Positions 1 to 12,601 of a stretch of 64,000 nt of DNA are shown in pieces (the first letter of the stretch is position 1; each line of letters begins with the position of its first letter). Origin of the DNA: Solea solea (taxonomy: Eukaryota; Chordata; Actinopteri; Pleuronectiformes; Soleidae); NCBI RefSeq assembly GCF_958295425.1, contig NC_081146.1, forward strand, positions 62,001-126,000, in the 5' to 3' direction. The notes beneath the pieces are model-generated. The model was given only the letters and a program-made list of their open reading frames with translations. It ran no database searches and was not told the DNA's origin. The translations under genes and the position numbers were made by a program.

Positions 1-3000
1 TTGCACAGGTCTGAAACTCTGCACCCGGGATAAGCCTAAATCCCTGATACACATACGGAAAAATTTGACTCCTGGCTCAATGCCTTTAGGAATTATTACA
101 AAAAACACACCCGAACGGCTGACCATTGACCTTTCCGAAGGTTGCACAGGTCTGAAACTTGGCACCCGGGATAAGCCTAAATCCCTGATACACATACGGA
201 AAAATCAGACTCCTGGCTAAATGCCTTTAGGAATTATTACAAAAAACACACCCGAACGGCTGACCATTGACCTTTCCGAAGGTTGCACAAGCCTGAAACT
301 CTGCACCCGGGATAAGCCTAAATCCCTGATACACATACGGAAAAATCAGACTCCTGGCTCAATGCCTTTATGAATTATTACAAAAAACACACCCGAACGG
401 CTGACCATTGACCTTTCCGAAGGTTGCACAGGTCTGAAACTCTGCACCCGGGATAAGCCTAAATCCCTGATACACATACGGAAAAATTTGACTCCTGGCT
501 CAATGCCTTTAGGAATTATTACAAAAAACACACCCGAACGGCTGACCATTGACCTTTCCGAAGGTTGCACAGGTCTGAAACTTGGCACCCGGGATAAGCC
601 TAAATCCCTGATACACATACGGAAAAATCAGACTCCTGGCTAAATGCCTTTAGGAATTATTACAAAAAACACACCCGAACGGCTGACCATTGACCTTTCC
701 GAAGGTTGCACAAGCCTGAAACTCTGCACCCGGGATAAGCCTAAATCCCTGATACACATACGGAAAAATCAGACTCCTGGCTCAATGCCTTTATGAATTA
801 TTACAAAAAACACACCCGAACGGCTGACCATTGACCTTTCCGAAGGTTGCACAGGTCTGAAACTCGGCTACCGGGATAAGCTTTGGTCCCTGATACACAT
901 ACGGAAAAATCAGACTCCTGACTCAATGACTTTAGGAATTATTACAAAAAACACACCCGAACGACTGACTATTGACCTTTCCGAAGGTTGCACAGGTCTG
1001 AAACTCTGCACCCGGGATAGGCCTAAATCCCTGATACACATACAGAAAAATCAGAATCCTGGCTCAATGCCTTTAGGAATTATTACAAAAAACACACCCG
1101 AACGGCTGACCATTGACCTTTCCGAAGGTTGCACAGGTCTGAAACTCTGCACCCGGGATAAGCCTAAATCCCTGATACACATACGGAAAAATCAGACTCC
1201 TGGCTCAATGCCTTTAGGAATTATTTAAAAAAACACACCCGAACGGCTGACCATTGACCTTTTCGAAGGTTGCACAAGCCTGAAACTCTGCACCCGGGAT
1301 AAGCCTAAATCCCTGATACACATACGGAAAAATCAGACTCCTGGCTCAATGCCTTTATGAATTATTACAAAAAACACACCCGAACGGCTGACCATTGACC
1401 TTTCCGAAGGTTGCACAGGTCTGAAACTCGGCACCCGGGATAAGCCTAAATCCCTGATACACATACGGAAAAATCAGACTCCTGGCTCAATGCCTTTAGG
1501 AATTATTACAAAAAACACACCTGAACGGCTGACCATTGACCTTTCCGAAGGTTGCACAGGTCTGAAACGCGGCACCCTGGATCAGCCTTAGTCCCTGATA
1601 CACATACAGAAAAATCAGACTCCTGGCTCAATGCCTTTAAGAATTATTACAAAAAACACACCCGAACGGCTGACCATTGACCTTTCCGAAGGTTGCACAA
1701 GCCTGAAACTCTGCACCCGGGATAAGCCTAAATCCCTGATACACATACGGAAAAATCAGACTCCTGGCTCAATGCCTTTAGGAATTATTACAAAAAACAC
1801 ACCCGAACGGCTGACCATTGACCTTTCCGAAGGTTGCACAGGTCTGAAACTCTGCACCCGGGATAAGCCTAAATCCCTAATACACATACGGAAAAATCAG
1901 ACTCCTGGCTCAATGCCTTTAGGAATTATTTCAAAAAACACACCCGAACGGCTGACCATTGACCTTTTCAAAGGTTGCACAAGCCTGAAACTCTGCACCC
2001 GGGATAAGACTAAATCCCTGATACACATACGGAAAGATCAGACTCCTGACTCAATGCCTTTAGGAATTATTACAAAAAACACACCGGAACGGCTGACCAT
2101 TGACCTTTCCGAAGGTTGCACAGGCCTGAAACTCTGCACCCGGGATAAGCCTAAATCCCTGATACACATACGGAAAAATCAGACTCCTGGCTCAATGCCT
2201 TTAGGAATTATTACAAAAAACACACCCGAACGGCTGACCATTGACCTTTCCGAAGGTTGCACAGGTCTGGAACTCGGCACGCTAGATTAGCCTTAGTCCC
2301 TGATGCACATACGGAAAAATCAGACTCCTGGCTCAATGCCTTTAGGAATTATTACAAAAAACACACCCGAACGGCTGACCTTTGACCTTTCCGAAGGTTG
2401 CACAGGTCTGAAACTCGGCAACCGGGATAAGCTTTAGTCCCTGATACACATACGGAGAAAACAGACTCCTGACTAAATGCCTTTAGGAATTATTACAAAA
2501 AACACACCCTAACGGCTGACCATTGACCTTTCCGAAGGTTGCACAGGTCTGAAACTCTGCACCCGGGATAAGCCTAAATCCCTGATACACATACGGAAAA
2601 ATCAGACTCCTGGCTCAATGCCTTTATGAATTATTACAAAAAACACACCCGAACAGCTGACCTTTGACCTTTCCGAAGGTTGCACAGGTCTGAAACTCGG
2701 CAACCGGGATAAGCTTTAGTCCCTGATACACATACGGAGAAAACAGACTCCTGACTCAATGCCTTTAGGAATTATTACAAAAAACACACCCGAACGGCTG
2801 ACCTTTGACCTTTCCGAAGGTTGCACAGGTCTGAAACTCGGCAACCGGGATAAGCTTTAGTCCCTGATACACATACGGAGAAAACAGACTCCTGACTCAA
2901 TGCCTTTAGGAATTATTACAAAAAACACACCCGAACGGCTGACCATTGACCTTTCCGAATGTTGCACAGGTCTGAAACTCTGCACCCGGGATAAGCCTAA

Positions 3001-3420
3001 ATCCCTGATACACATACGGAAAAATCAGACTCCTGGCTCAATGCCTTTAGGAATTATTACAAAAAACACACCCGAACGGCTGACCATTGACCTTTCCGAA
3101 GGTTGCACAGGTCTGAAACTCGGCACCCTGGATCAGCCTTAGTCCCTGATACACACACGGAAAAATCAGACTCCTGGCTCAATGCCTTTAGGAATTATTA
3201 CAAAAAACACACCCGAACGGCTGACCTTTGACCTTTCCAAAGGTTGCACAGGTCTGAAACTCGGCAACCGGGATAAGCTTTAGTCCCTGATACACATACG
3301 GAGAAATCAGACTCCTGACTCAATGCCTTTAGGAATTATTAAAAAAAACACACCACAGCGGCTGACCTTTGACCTTTCCAAAGGTTGCACGGGTCTGAAA
3401 CTCGGTACCCTGGATCAGCC
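1..3420 (+). repeat. 141-bp satellite array, block A (about 24 monomers)
   Basis: Head-to-tail tandem array. The phrase ttgcacaggt recurs at positions 1 and 142, and ttgcaca again at 283, giving a 141-bp period. All monomers have the same orientation. Monomer classes are visible in the segment after ggtctgaaact: one reads ctgcacccgggataagc, a second cggcaccctggatcagcc, and a third cggcaaccgggataagc followed by gagaaaacagactcctgac. Because 141 is 47 codons, the array gives open frames on both strands that repeat a 47-residue peptide; stops and class differences argue against coding. The left edge is outside the window. The last monomers, near 3340-3420, are the most diverged (accacagcgg, ggtaccctggatcagccagg), as expected at an array border. 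Confidence 0.97.
2376..2388 (-). promoter_or_regulatory. DR1 nuclear-receptor motif in 141-bp monomers (representative copy)
   Basis: The plus strand reads TGACCTTTGACCT, whose complement AGGTCAAAGGTCA is the consensus direct repeat with 1-bp spacing bound by the HNF4, COUP-TF, PPAR/RXR and RXR families. Other exact copies begin at 2658, 2799, 3222, 3363 and 8454, and I count 26 in the two 141-bp blocks. Most other monomers read TGACCATTGACCT, one base away. The match is directly visible; binding or function is only inferred. Confidence 0.6.
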
Positions 3421-3734
3421 AGGAGTCCCTGATACACATACGGAGAAATCAGCATCCGGGCTCATTGCCTTTAGTTATTATTGAAGAAAAGACAGTTTCC
3501 CACCTTTCTTACGTTTGAATTTTACAGACTGTGTTTTTGGCAGTTTTTTTTGGCCAGGGGGAAAAAAGCCCAAAGTCCTGTGTCCAAAAACTGTAAATCA
3601 GGTCATGTCAGACTCTATACAGTCTTAGACTCTTTGGCCAGAGTGGAAGTTTTGGAGGAACTACATTTCTACAGGTCGCAGGAGTGTGAATATTTCATAT
3701 GTCGTTTGGGGTCCCAAGACGAGCGGAACGACGA
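3421..3734. other. Non-satellite linker between the two arrays, copy 1
   Basis: This stretch lies between the last 141-bp monomer and the first 176-bp monomer and matches neither. It starts as a degenerate 141-like segment (gagaaatcagcatccgggctcattgcctttag), then becomes unrelated sequence with a T-run near 3544 and a short G/A tract near 3559. It merges into the 176-bp array at gtatatcttataag. A near-identical copy is found 18198 bp downstream. A 94-codon frame here opens on TTG rather than ATG and resembles nothing I recognise, so no gene is called. Confidence 0.85.
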
Positions 3735-6700
3735 GGGTACATTAGTATATCTTATAAGATGTTAACTTTATTTGTGAGATTTATGTTATGGGACAGTAGA
3801 AAATGAAAAAAAATCAGAAAACAGTCGTATTCCAGCTGAATGCGCACAAAAACAGACACAAATAGAAAAACACATCCAAACAGTGAAATCATTGCAAAAT
3901 CAAACACTGAGGGTACCGAAGAATAACTTATAAGATGTTAACTTTATTTGTGAGGTTTATGTTATGGGACAGTAGAAAAATTAAAAAAAATCAGAAAACA
4001 ATCGTATTCCAGCTGAATGCGCACAAAAAAAGACAAAAATAGAAAAACACATTCAAACAGTGAAATCATTGCAAAATCAAACACTGAAGGTATATAACTG
4101 TATCTTATGAGATGTTAACTTTATTTGTGAGGTTTATGTTATGGGACAGTAGAAAAATGAAAAAAAATCAGAAAACAATCGTATTCCAGCTGAATGCGCA
4201 CAAAAACAGAAAAAAATAGAAAAACACATTCAGTGAAATCATTGCAAAATCAAACACTGAAGGTATATAACTGTATCTTATGAGATGTTAACTTTATTTG
4301 TGAGGTTTATGTTATGGGACAATAAAAAAATTAAAAAAATCTGAAAACAGCCGTATCCCTGCTGAATGCACACAAAAACAGAGACAAATAGAAAAACACA
4401 TCCAAACAGTGAAATCATTGCAAAATCAAACACTGAAGGTATATAACTATATCTTATAAGATTTTAACTTTATTTGTGAGGTTTATGTAATGGGACAGTA
4501 GAAAATGAAAAAAAATCAGAAAACAGTCGTATTCCAGCTGAATGCGCACAAAAACAGACACAAATAGAAAAACACATTCAAACAGTGAAATCATTGCAAA
4601 ATCAAACACTGAGGGTACAGAACTAAATCTTTTAAGATGTTAACTTAATTTGTGAGGTTTATGTTATGGGACAGCAGAAAAATTAAAAAAATCAGAAAAC
4701 AGTCGTATTCCAGCTGAATGCGCACAAAAACAGACAAAAATAGAAAAACACATTCAAACAGTGAGATCATTGCAAAATCAAACACTGAAGGCATATAACT
4801 ATATCTTATAAGATTTTAACTTTATTTGTGAGGTTTATGTTATGGGACAGTAGAAAATTGAAAAAAATCAGAAAACAGCCGTATACTTGCTGAATGTGCA
4901 CAAAAACAGACACAAATAGAAAAACACATCCAAACAGTGAAATCATTACAAAATCAAACACTGAGGTTACAGAAGTATATCTTATAAGATGTTAACTTTA
5001 TTTGTGAGGTCTATGTTATGGGACAGTAGAAAATTGAAAAAAATCAGAAAACGGCCGTATACTTGCTGAATGTGCACAAAACAGACACAAATAGAAAAAC
5101 ACATCCAAACAGTGAAATCATTGCAAAATCAAACACTGAGGGTACAGAAGTATATCTTATAAGATGTTAACTTTATTTGTGAGGTTTATGTTATGCGACA
5201 GTAGAAAATTGAAAAAAATCAGAAAACAGCCGTATACTTGCTGAATGTGCACAAAAACAGACACAAATAGAAAAACACATCCAAACAGTGAAATCATTGC
5301 AAAATCAAACACTGAAGGCATATAACTATATCTTATAAGATGTTAACTTTATTTGTGAGGTTTATGTTATGCGACAGTAGAAAATTGAAAAAAATCAGAA
5401 AACAGCCGTATACTTGCTGAATGTGCACAACAAAAGACACAAATAGAAAAACACATCCAAACAGTGAAATCATTGCAAAATCAAACACTGAAGGCATATA
5501 ACTATATCTTATAAGATGTTAACTTTATTTGTGAGGTTTATGTTATGCGACAGTAGAAAATTGAAAAAAATCAGAAAACAGCCGTATACTTGCTGAATGT
5601 GCACAAAAACAGACACAAATAGAAAAACACATCCAAACAGTGAAATCATTGCAAAATCAAACACTGAAGGCATATAACTATATCTCATAAGATTTTAACT
5701 TTATTTGTGAGGTTTATGTTATGGGACAGTAGAAAATTGAAAAAAATCAGAAAAAAGCCGTATACTTGCTGAATGTGCACAAAAACACACAAATAGAAAA
5801 ACACATCCAAACAGTGAAATCATTGCAAAATCAAACACTGACGGCATATAACTATATCTTATAAGATGTTAACTTTATTTGTGAGGTTTATGTTATGGGA
5901 CAGTAGAAAATTGAAAAAAATCAGAAAACAGCCGTATACTTGCTGAATGCGCACAACAAAAGACACAAATATAAAAACACATCCAAACAGTGAAATCATT
6001 GCAAAATCAAACACTGAAGGCATATAACTATATCTTATAAGATGTTAACTTTATTTGTGAGGTTTATGTTATGGGACAGTAGATATTTGAAAAAAATCAG
6101 AAAACAGCCGTATACTTGCTGAATGTGCACAAAAACAGACACAAATAGAAAAACACATCCAAACAGTGAAATCATTGCAAAATCAAACACTGAGGTTACA
6201 GAAGTATATCTTATAAGATGTTAACTTTATTTGTGAGGTTTATGTTATGGGACAGTAGAAAATTTAAAAAAATCAGAAAACAGCTGTATACTTGCTGAAT
6301 GTGCACAAAAACAGACACACATAGAAAAACACATCCAAACAGTGAAATCATTGCAAAATCAAAAACTGAGGTTACAGAAGTATATCTTATAAGATGTTAA
6401 CTTTATTTGTGAGGTTTATGTTATGGGACAGTAGAAAATTGAAAAAAATCAGAAAACAGCCGTATACTTGCTGAATGTGCACAAAAACAGACACAAATAG
6501 AAAAACACATCCAAACAGTGAAATCATTGCAAAATCAAACACTGAAGGCATAAAACTATATCTCATAAGATTTTAACTTTATTTGTGAGGTTTATGTTAT
6601 GGGACAGTAGAAAATTGAAAAAAACCAGAAAACAGCCGTATACTTGCTGAATTCGCACAAAAACAGACACAAATAGAAAAACACATCCAAACAGTAAAAT

Positions 6701-8358
6701 CATTGCAAAATCAAACACTGAGGTTACAGAAGTATATCTTATAAGATGTTAACTTTATTTGTGAGGTTTATGTTATGGGACAGTAGAAAATTGAAAAAAA
6801 TCAGTCGATACTTGCTGAATGTGCACAACAAAAGACACAAATAGAAAAACACATCCAAACAGTGAAATCATTGCAAAATCAAACACTGAGGTTACAGAAG
6901 TATATCTTATAAGATGGTAACTTTATTTGTGAGGTTTATGTTATGGGACAGTAGAAAATTGAAAAAAATCAGAAAACAGCCGTATACTTGCTGAATGTGC
7001 ACAACAAAAGACACAAATAGAAAAACACATCCAAACAGTGAAAATATTGCAAAATCAAACACTGAGGTTACAGAAGTATATCTTATAAGATGTTAACTTT
7101 ATTTGTGAGGTTTATGTTATGCAACAGTAGAAAATTGAAAAAAATCAGAAAACAGCCGTATACTTGCTGAATGCGCATAAAAACACAAATAGAAAAACAC
7201 ATCCAAACAGTGAAATCATTGCAAAATCAAACACTGAGGGTACAGAAGTATATCTTATAAGATGTTAACTTTATTTGTGAGGTTTATGTTATGGGACAGT
7301 AGAAAATTGAAAAAAATCAGAAAACAGCCGTATACTTGCTGAATGTGCACAAAAACAGACACAAATAGAAAAACACATCCAAACAGTGAAATCATTGCAA
7401 AATCAAACACTGAAGGCATATAACTATATCTTATAAGATTTTAACTTTATTTGTGAGGTTTATGTTATGGGACAGTAGAAAATTGAAAAAAATCAGAAAA
7501 AAGCCGTATACTTGCTGAATGTGCACAAAAACAGACACAAATAGAAAAACACATCCAAACAGTGAAATCATTGCAAAATCAAACACTGAAGGCATATAAC
7601 TATATCTTATAAGATTTTGACTTCATTTGTGAGGTTTATGTTATGGGACAGTAGAAAATTGAAAAAAATCAGAAAACAGCCGTATACTTGCTGAATGCGC
7701 ATAAAAACACAAATAGAAAAACACATCCAAACAGTGAAATCATTGCAAAATCAAACACTGAGGGTACAGAAGTATATCTTATAAGATGTTAACTTTATTT
7801 GTGAGGTTTATGTTATGGGACAGTAGAAAAATGAAAAAAATCCGAAAACAGCCTTATCTCAGCTGAATGCGCACACAAACAGACACCAAGAGAAAAACAC
7901 ATCCAAACAGTGAAATCTTTGCGAAATCAAACACTGAGGGTACAGAACTAAATCTTTTAAGATGTTAACTTCATTTGTGAGGTTTATGTTATGGGACAAC
8001 AGAAAAATGAAAAAAATCCGGAAACAGCCTTATTTCAGCTGAATGCGCACATAAACAGACACCAACAGAAAAACACATCAAAACAGTGAAATCATTGCAA
8101 AATCAAACACTGAGGGTACAGAACTGAATCATTTAAGATGCTAACTTCATTTGTGAGGTTTATGTTATGGGAAAGTAGAAAAATGAAAAAAATCCGAAAA
8201 CAGCCGTATCCCTGCTGAATGCGCACAAAAACAGACACAAATAGAAAAACACATCCAAACAGTGAAATCATTATAAATTCAAACACTGAGGGTACATCAA
8301 TATACCTTATAAGATGTTAACTTCATATTATAGGACAGTAGAAAAAAGATTAAAATAC
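3735..8358 (+). repeat. 176-bp satellite array, block A (about 26 monomers)
   Basis: Head-to-tail array with a period of about 175-177 bp. Each monomer begins near tataagatgttaactttatt, continues with gtgaggtttatgttatgggac and a run of A-tracts (gaaaattgaaaaaaatcag), and ends with gaaatcattgcaaaatcaaac. The plus strand is strongly A-rich over the second half. Monomers at the right end (about 7840-8340) are clearly more diverged (ccgaaaacagccttatctc, gacaccaagagaaaaac) than those in the middle. The array stops abruptly near 8358 and is joined directly to a 141-bp monomer. Confidence 0.96.
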
Positions 8359-11300
8359 CCTCGATCAGCCTTAGTCCCTGATACACATACGGAAAAATCA
8401 GACTCCTGGCTTAATGCCTTTAGGAATTATTACAAAAAACACACCTAAACGGCTGACCTTTGACCTTTCCGAAGGGTACACAGGTCTGAAACTCTGCACC
8501 GGGGATAAGACTAAATCCTGATACACGTACGGAAAAATCAGACTCCTGGCTCAATGCCTTTAGGAATTATTACAAAAAACACACCCGAACGGCTGACCAT
8601 TGACCTTTCCGAAGGTTGCACAGGTCTGAAACTCTGCACCGGGGATAAGCCTAAATCCCTGATACACATACGGAAAAATCAGACTCCTGGCTCAATGCCT
8701 TTAGGAATTATTACAAAAAACACACCCGAACGGCTGACCATTGACCTTTCCAAAGGTTGCACAGGTCTGAAACTCGGCACCCTGGATCAGCCTTAGTCCC
8801 TGATACACATACGGAAAAATCAGACTCCTGGCTCAATGCCTTTAGGAATTATTACAAAAAACACACCCGAACGGCTGACCATTGACCTTTCCGAAGGTTG
8901 CACAGGTCTGAAACTCTGCACCGGGGATAAGCCTAAATCCCTGATACACATACGGAAAAATCAGACTCCTGGCTCAATGCCTTTAGGAATTATTACAAAA
9001 AACACACCCCGAACGTCTGACCATTGACCTTTCCGAAGGTTGCACAGGTCTGAAACTCGGCACCCTGGATCAGCCTTAGTCCCTGATACACATACGGAAA
9101 AATCAGACTCCTGACTCAATGACTTTAGGAATTATTACAAAAAACACACCCGAACGACTGACTATTGACCTTTCCGAAGGTTGCACAGGTCTGAAACTCT
9201 GCACCCGGGATAGGCCTAAATCCCTGATACACATACGGAAAAATCAGACTCCTGGCTCAATGCCTTTAGGAATTATTACAAAAAACACACCCGAACGGCT
9301 GACCATTGACCTTTCCGAAGGTTGCACAGGTCTGAAACTCGGCACCCTGGATCAGCCTTAGTCCCTGATACACATACGGAAAAATCAGACTCCTGGCTCA
9401 ATGCCTTTAGGAATTATTACAAAAAACACACCCGAACCGAACGGCTGACCATTGACCTTTTCAAAGGTTGCACAAGCCTGAAACTCTGCACCCGGGATAA
9501 GCCTAAATCCCTGATACACATACGGAAAAATCAGACTCCTGGCTCAATGCCTTTATGAATTATTACAAAAAACACACCCGAACGGCTGACCATTGACCTT
9601 TCCGAAGGTTGCACAGGTCTGAAACTCGGCTACTGGGAAAGCTTTAGTCCCTGATACACATACGGAAAAATCAGACTCCTGGCTCAATGCCTTTAGGAAT
9701 TATTACAGAAAACACACCCGAACGGCTGACCATTGACTTTTCCGAAGGTTGCACAGGTCTGAAACTCGGCACCCGGGATAAGCCTAAATCCCTGATACAC
9801 ATACGGAAAAATCAGACTCCTGGCTCAATGCCTTTAGGAATTATTACAAAAAACACACCCGAACGGCTGACCATTGACCTTTCCGAAGGTTGCACAGGTC
9901 TGGAACTCGGCACCCTAGATTAGCCTTAGTCCCTGATGCACATACGGAAAAATCAGACTCCTGGCTCAATGCCTTTAGGAATTATTACAAAAAACACACC
10001 CGAACGGCTGACCTTTGACCTTTCCGAAGGTTGCACAGGTCTGAAACTCGGCAACCGGGATAAGCTTTAGTCCCTGATACACATACGGAGAAAACAGACT
10101 CCTGACTCAATGCCTTTAGGAATTATTACAAAAAACACACCCGAACGGCTGACCATTGACCTTTCCGAAGGTTGCACAGGTCTGGAACTCGGCACGCTAG
10201 ATTAGCCTTAGTCCCTGATGCACATACGGAAAAATCAGACTCCTGGCTCAATGCCTTTAGGAATTATTACAAAAAACACACCCGAACGGCTGACCATTGA
10301 CCTTTCCGAAGGTTGCACAGGTCTGAAACTCTGCACCCGGGATAAGCCTAAATCCCTGATACACATACGGAAAAATTTGACTCCTGGCTCAATGCCTTTA
10401 GGAATTATTACAAAAAACACACCCGAACGGCTGACCATTGACCTTTCCGAAGGTTGCACAGGTCTGAAACTTGGCACCCGGGATAAGCCTAAATCCCTGA
10501 TACACATACGGAAAAGTCAGACTCCTGGCTAAATGCCTTTAGGAATTATTACAAAAAACACACCCGAACGGCTGACCATTGACCTTTCCGAAGGTTGCAC
10601 AAGCCTGAAACTCTGCACCCGGGATAAGCCTAAATCCCTGATACACATACGGAAAAATCAGACTCCTGGCTCAATGCCTTTATGAATTATTACAAAAAAC
10701 ACACCCGAACGGCTGACCATTGACCTTTCCGAAGGTTGCACAGGTCTGAAACTCGGCTACCGGGATAAGCTTTGGTCCCTGATACACATACGGAAAAATC
10801 AGACTCCTGACTCAATGACTTTAGGAATTATTACAAAAAACACACCCGAACGACTGACTATTGACCTTTCCGAAGGTTGCACAGGTCTGAAACTCTGCAC
10901 CCGGGATAGGCCTAAATCCCTGATACACATACAGAAAAATCAGAATCCTGGCTCAATGCCTTTAGGAATTATTACAAAAAACACACCCGAACGGCTGACC
11001 ATTGACCTTTCCGAAGGTTGCACAGGTCTGGAACTCGGCACCCTAGATTAGCCTTAGTCCCTGATGCACATACGGAAAAATCAGACTCCTGGCTCAATGC
11101 CTTTAGGAATTATTACAAAAAACACACCCGAATGGCTGACTATTGACCTTTCCGAAGGTTGCACAGGTCTGAAACTCTGCACCCGGGATAGGCCTAAATC
11201 CCTGATACACATACGGAAAAATCAGACTCCTGGCTCAATGCCTTTAGGAATTATTACAAAAAACACACCCGAACGGCTGACCATTGACCTTTCCGAAGGT

Positions 11301-11782
11301 TGCACAGGTCTGAAACTCGGCACCCTGGATCAGCCTTAGTCCCTGATACACATACGGAAAAATCAGACTCCTGGCTCAATGCCTTTAGGAATTATTACAA
11401 AAAACACACCCGAACCGAACGGCTGACCATTGACCTTTTCAAAGGTTGCACAAGCCTGAAACTCTGCACCCGGGATAAGCCTAAATCCCTGATACACATA
11501 CGGAAAAATCAGACTCCTGGCTCAATGCCTTTATGAATTATTACAAAAAACACACCCGAACGGCTGACCATTGACCTTTCCGAAGGTTGCACAGGTCTGA
11601 AACTCGGCTACTGGGAAAGCTTTAGTCCCTGATACACATACGGAAAAATCAGACTCCTGGCTCAATGCCTTTAGGAATTATTACAGAAAACACACCCGAA
11701 CGGCTGACCATTGACTTTTCCGAAGGTTGCACAGGTCTGAAACTCGGCACCCGGGATAAGCCTAAATCCCTGATACACATAC
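8359..11782 (+). repeat. 141-bp satellite array, block B, left part (about 24 monomers)
   Basis: The array resumes mid-monomer at accctcgatcagccttag, with no linker between it and the 176-bp block on its left. Some monomers carry a 5-bp insertion in cacccgaaccgaacgg (near 9430 and 11410). One variant reads gctactgggaaagc, a 1-bp deletion, near 9630 and 11608. Those two marks recur 1978 bp apart (14 x 141 plus 4), showing a tandem duplication of about 2 kb. The array is broken at 11782 by the L2 insertion and continues at 12602 in phase. Confidence 0.96.
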
Positions 11783-11851
11783 ATTACATTACATTACATG
11801 TCATTTAGCAGACGCTTTTATCCAAAGCGACTTACAATAAGTGCATTTAAA
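11783..11851 (-). other. L2 3' tail with (ATGTA)n end
   Basis: On the minus strand this reads from the aaatgcacttattg segment through gtcgctttggataaaagc and gtctgctaaatgacatg to three or more ATGTA units. In fish L2/CR1-like LINEs this tail is the part recognised by the reverse transcriptase, and it is shared with partner SINEs. It fixes the element's orientation and 3' end. Confidence 0.8.
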
Positions 11852-11935
11852 CATTTGGGTACAAATAAGAGCTAGTAGTAAGTAAGAGCTTCAAGTGAAT
11901 CAAACTATGAAGTGCTAGTCATAAGTGCGATATAT

Positions 11936-11937
<2 letters not shown>

Positions 11938-11972
<35 letters not shown>
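11938..11972 (+). repeat. T35 homopolymer inside the L2 element
   Basis: Thirty-five consecutive T on the plus strand, which is an A-run on the coding strand of the L2. It lies between the RT stop codon and the pentamer-ending 3' tail. Its exact length is the least reliable base count in the element, since such runs are prone to slippage in vivo and to sequencing error. Confidence 0.9.
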
Positions 11973-11989
11973 CCGTCGTCGTTATCGTC

Positions 11990-12601
11990 TTAGTCGAGGT
12001 AGAGTCGGAAGAAATGTGTTTTTAGTCGGCGGCGGAAGATGTGGAGGCTTTCCGCTGTCCGGATGTCAATGGGGAGCTCGTTCCACCATTTGGGAGCGAG
12101 GACAGTGAACAGTCTCGAGTTCTGTAAATGCCTCTGCGATCCTCTCAGTGAGGGGGCAGCGAGCCGGTTTGCCGATGCAGAGCGAAGTGGGCGGGCTGGG
12201 GTGTAGGTTTTGATCATGTCCTGGATGTAGGCTGGACCGGATCCGTTTGTAGCATGGAACGCAAGCACTAGAGTCTTGAAGCGGATGCGAGCAGCTACAG
12301 GAAGCCAGTGAAGGGAGCGGAGGAGAGGTGTAGTGTGGGAGAATTTTGGTAAGTTGAAGACCAGTCGAGCTGCTGCATTCTGGATGAGTTGCAGGGGTCG
12401 TATGACACACGCAGGGAGACCAGCCAGGAGTGAGTTGCAGTAATCCAAGCGTGAGATGACAAGAGCCTGGACCAGAACCTGTGCCGCCTTCTGGGTTAGA
12501 AGAGGCCGTATCCTTCTGATGTTGTGCAACATGTATCTGCAAGATCGAGCTGTTGCAGCAATGTTGGCAGTGAGGGAGAGATGGTCATCAAGTGTCACAC
12601 C
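11990..12601 (-). pseudogene. L2 LINE ORF2 C-terminal fragment (end of reverse transcriptase)
   Basis: An uninterrupted frame of about 203 residues with the conserved C-terminal blocks of L2/CR1-type reverse transcriptases. It opens with GVTLDDHLS, then VISRLDYCNSLLAGLP (about residues 49-64), LQLIQNAAARLVFN (71-84), LHWLPVAARIRFK (98-110) and PKWWNELP with ESLHIFRRRLKTHFFRLYL (171-203). The palm domain with the catalytic aspartates and the endonuclease are absent, so it cannot act as a polymerase. The apparent ATG is formed at 12602-12604 from the flanking satellite cat and is not the ancestral start. The absence of stops or frameshifts in about 600 bp suggests a fairly recent insertion. Confidence 0.9.

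Larger units (their letters stand above)
11783..12601 (-). mobile_element. 5'-truncated L2-clade LINE inserted in the 141-bp array
   Basis: Read on the minus strand, the element has the C-terminal part of a LINE reverse-transcriptase ORF, a stop (complement of 11990-11992), a 35-bp A-run (T-run at 11938-11972), and a 3' tail containing gtcgctttggataaaagc and ending in ATGTA pentamers. That tail is the one common on fish L2/CR1-like LINEs and SINEs. The 5' end is truncated within the ORF, as is usual after target-primed reverse transcription. The flanks share catac (11778-11782 and 12602-12606), a 5-bp target duplication. The empty site survives at 9800-9804 in a duplicated block: offsets to that block are 1978 bp on the left and 2802 bp on the right, a difference of 824, which equals 819 plus 5. 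Confidence 0.93.

Noticed and set aside
1250..1275. Pol III B-box-like ttcgaa in some 141-bp monomers (SINE or tRNA origin)
   Set aside because: Only a partial match, in a minority variant (ccttttcgaagg), with no A box at proper spacing and no tRNA-like fold.
3481..3765. 94-codon frame in the linker (also at 21679-21963)
   Set aside because: Opens on TTG, not ATG, runs into the satellite, and has no recognisable motif. Its presence in both copies reflects duplication and is not evidence of selection.
8092..8286. Hydrophobic minus-strand frames in the 176-bp array (also 57480-57692)
   Set aside because: The A-rich plus strand reads as Phe/Ile/Leu on the complement. The 176-bp period is not divisible by three, so no frame is maintained.
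12066..12542. 158-codon minus-strand frame in the L2
   Set aside because: Shifted-frame shadow of the RT reading frame, which has the conserved motifs.
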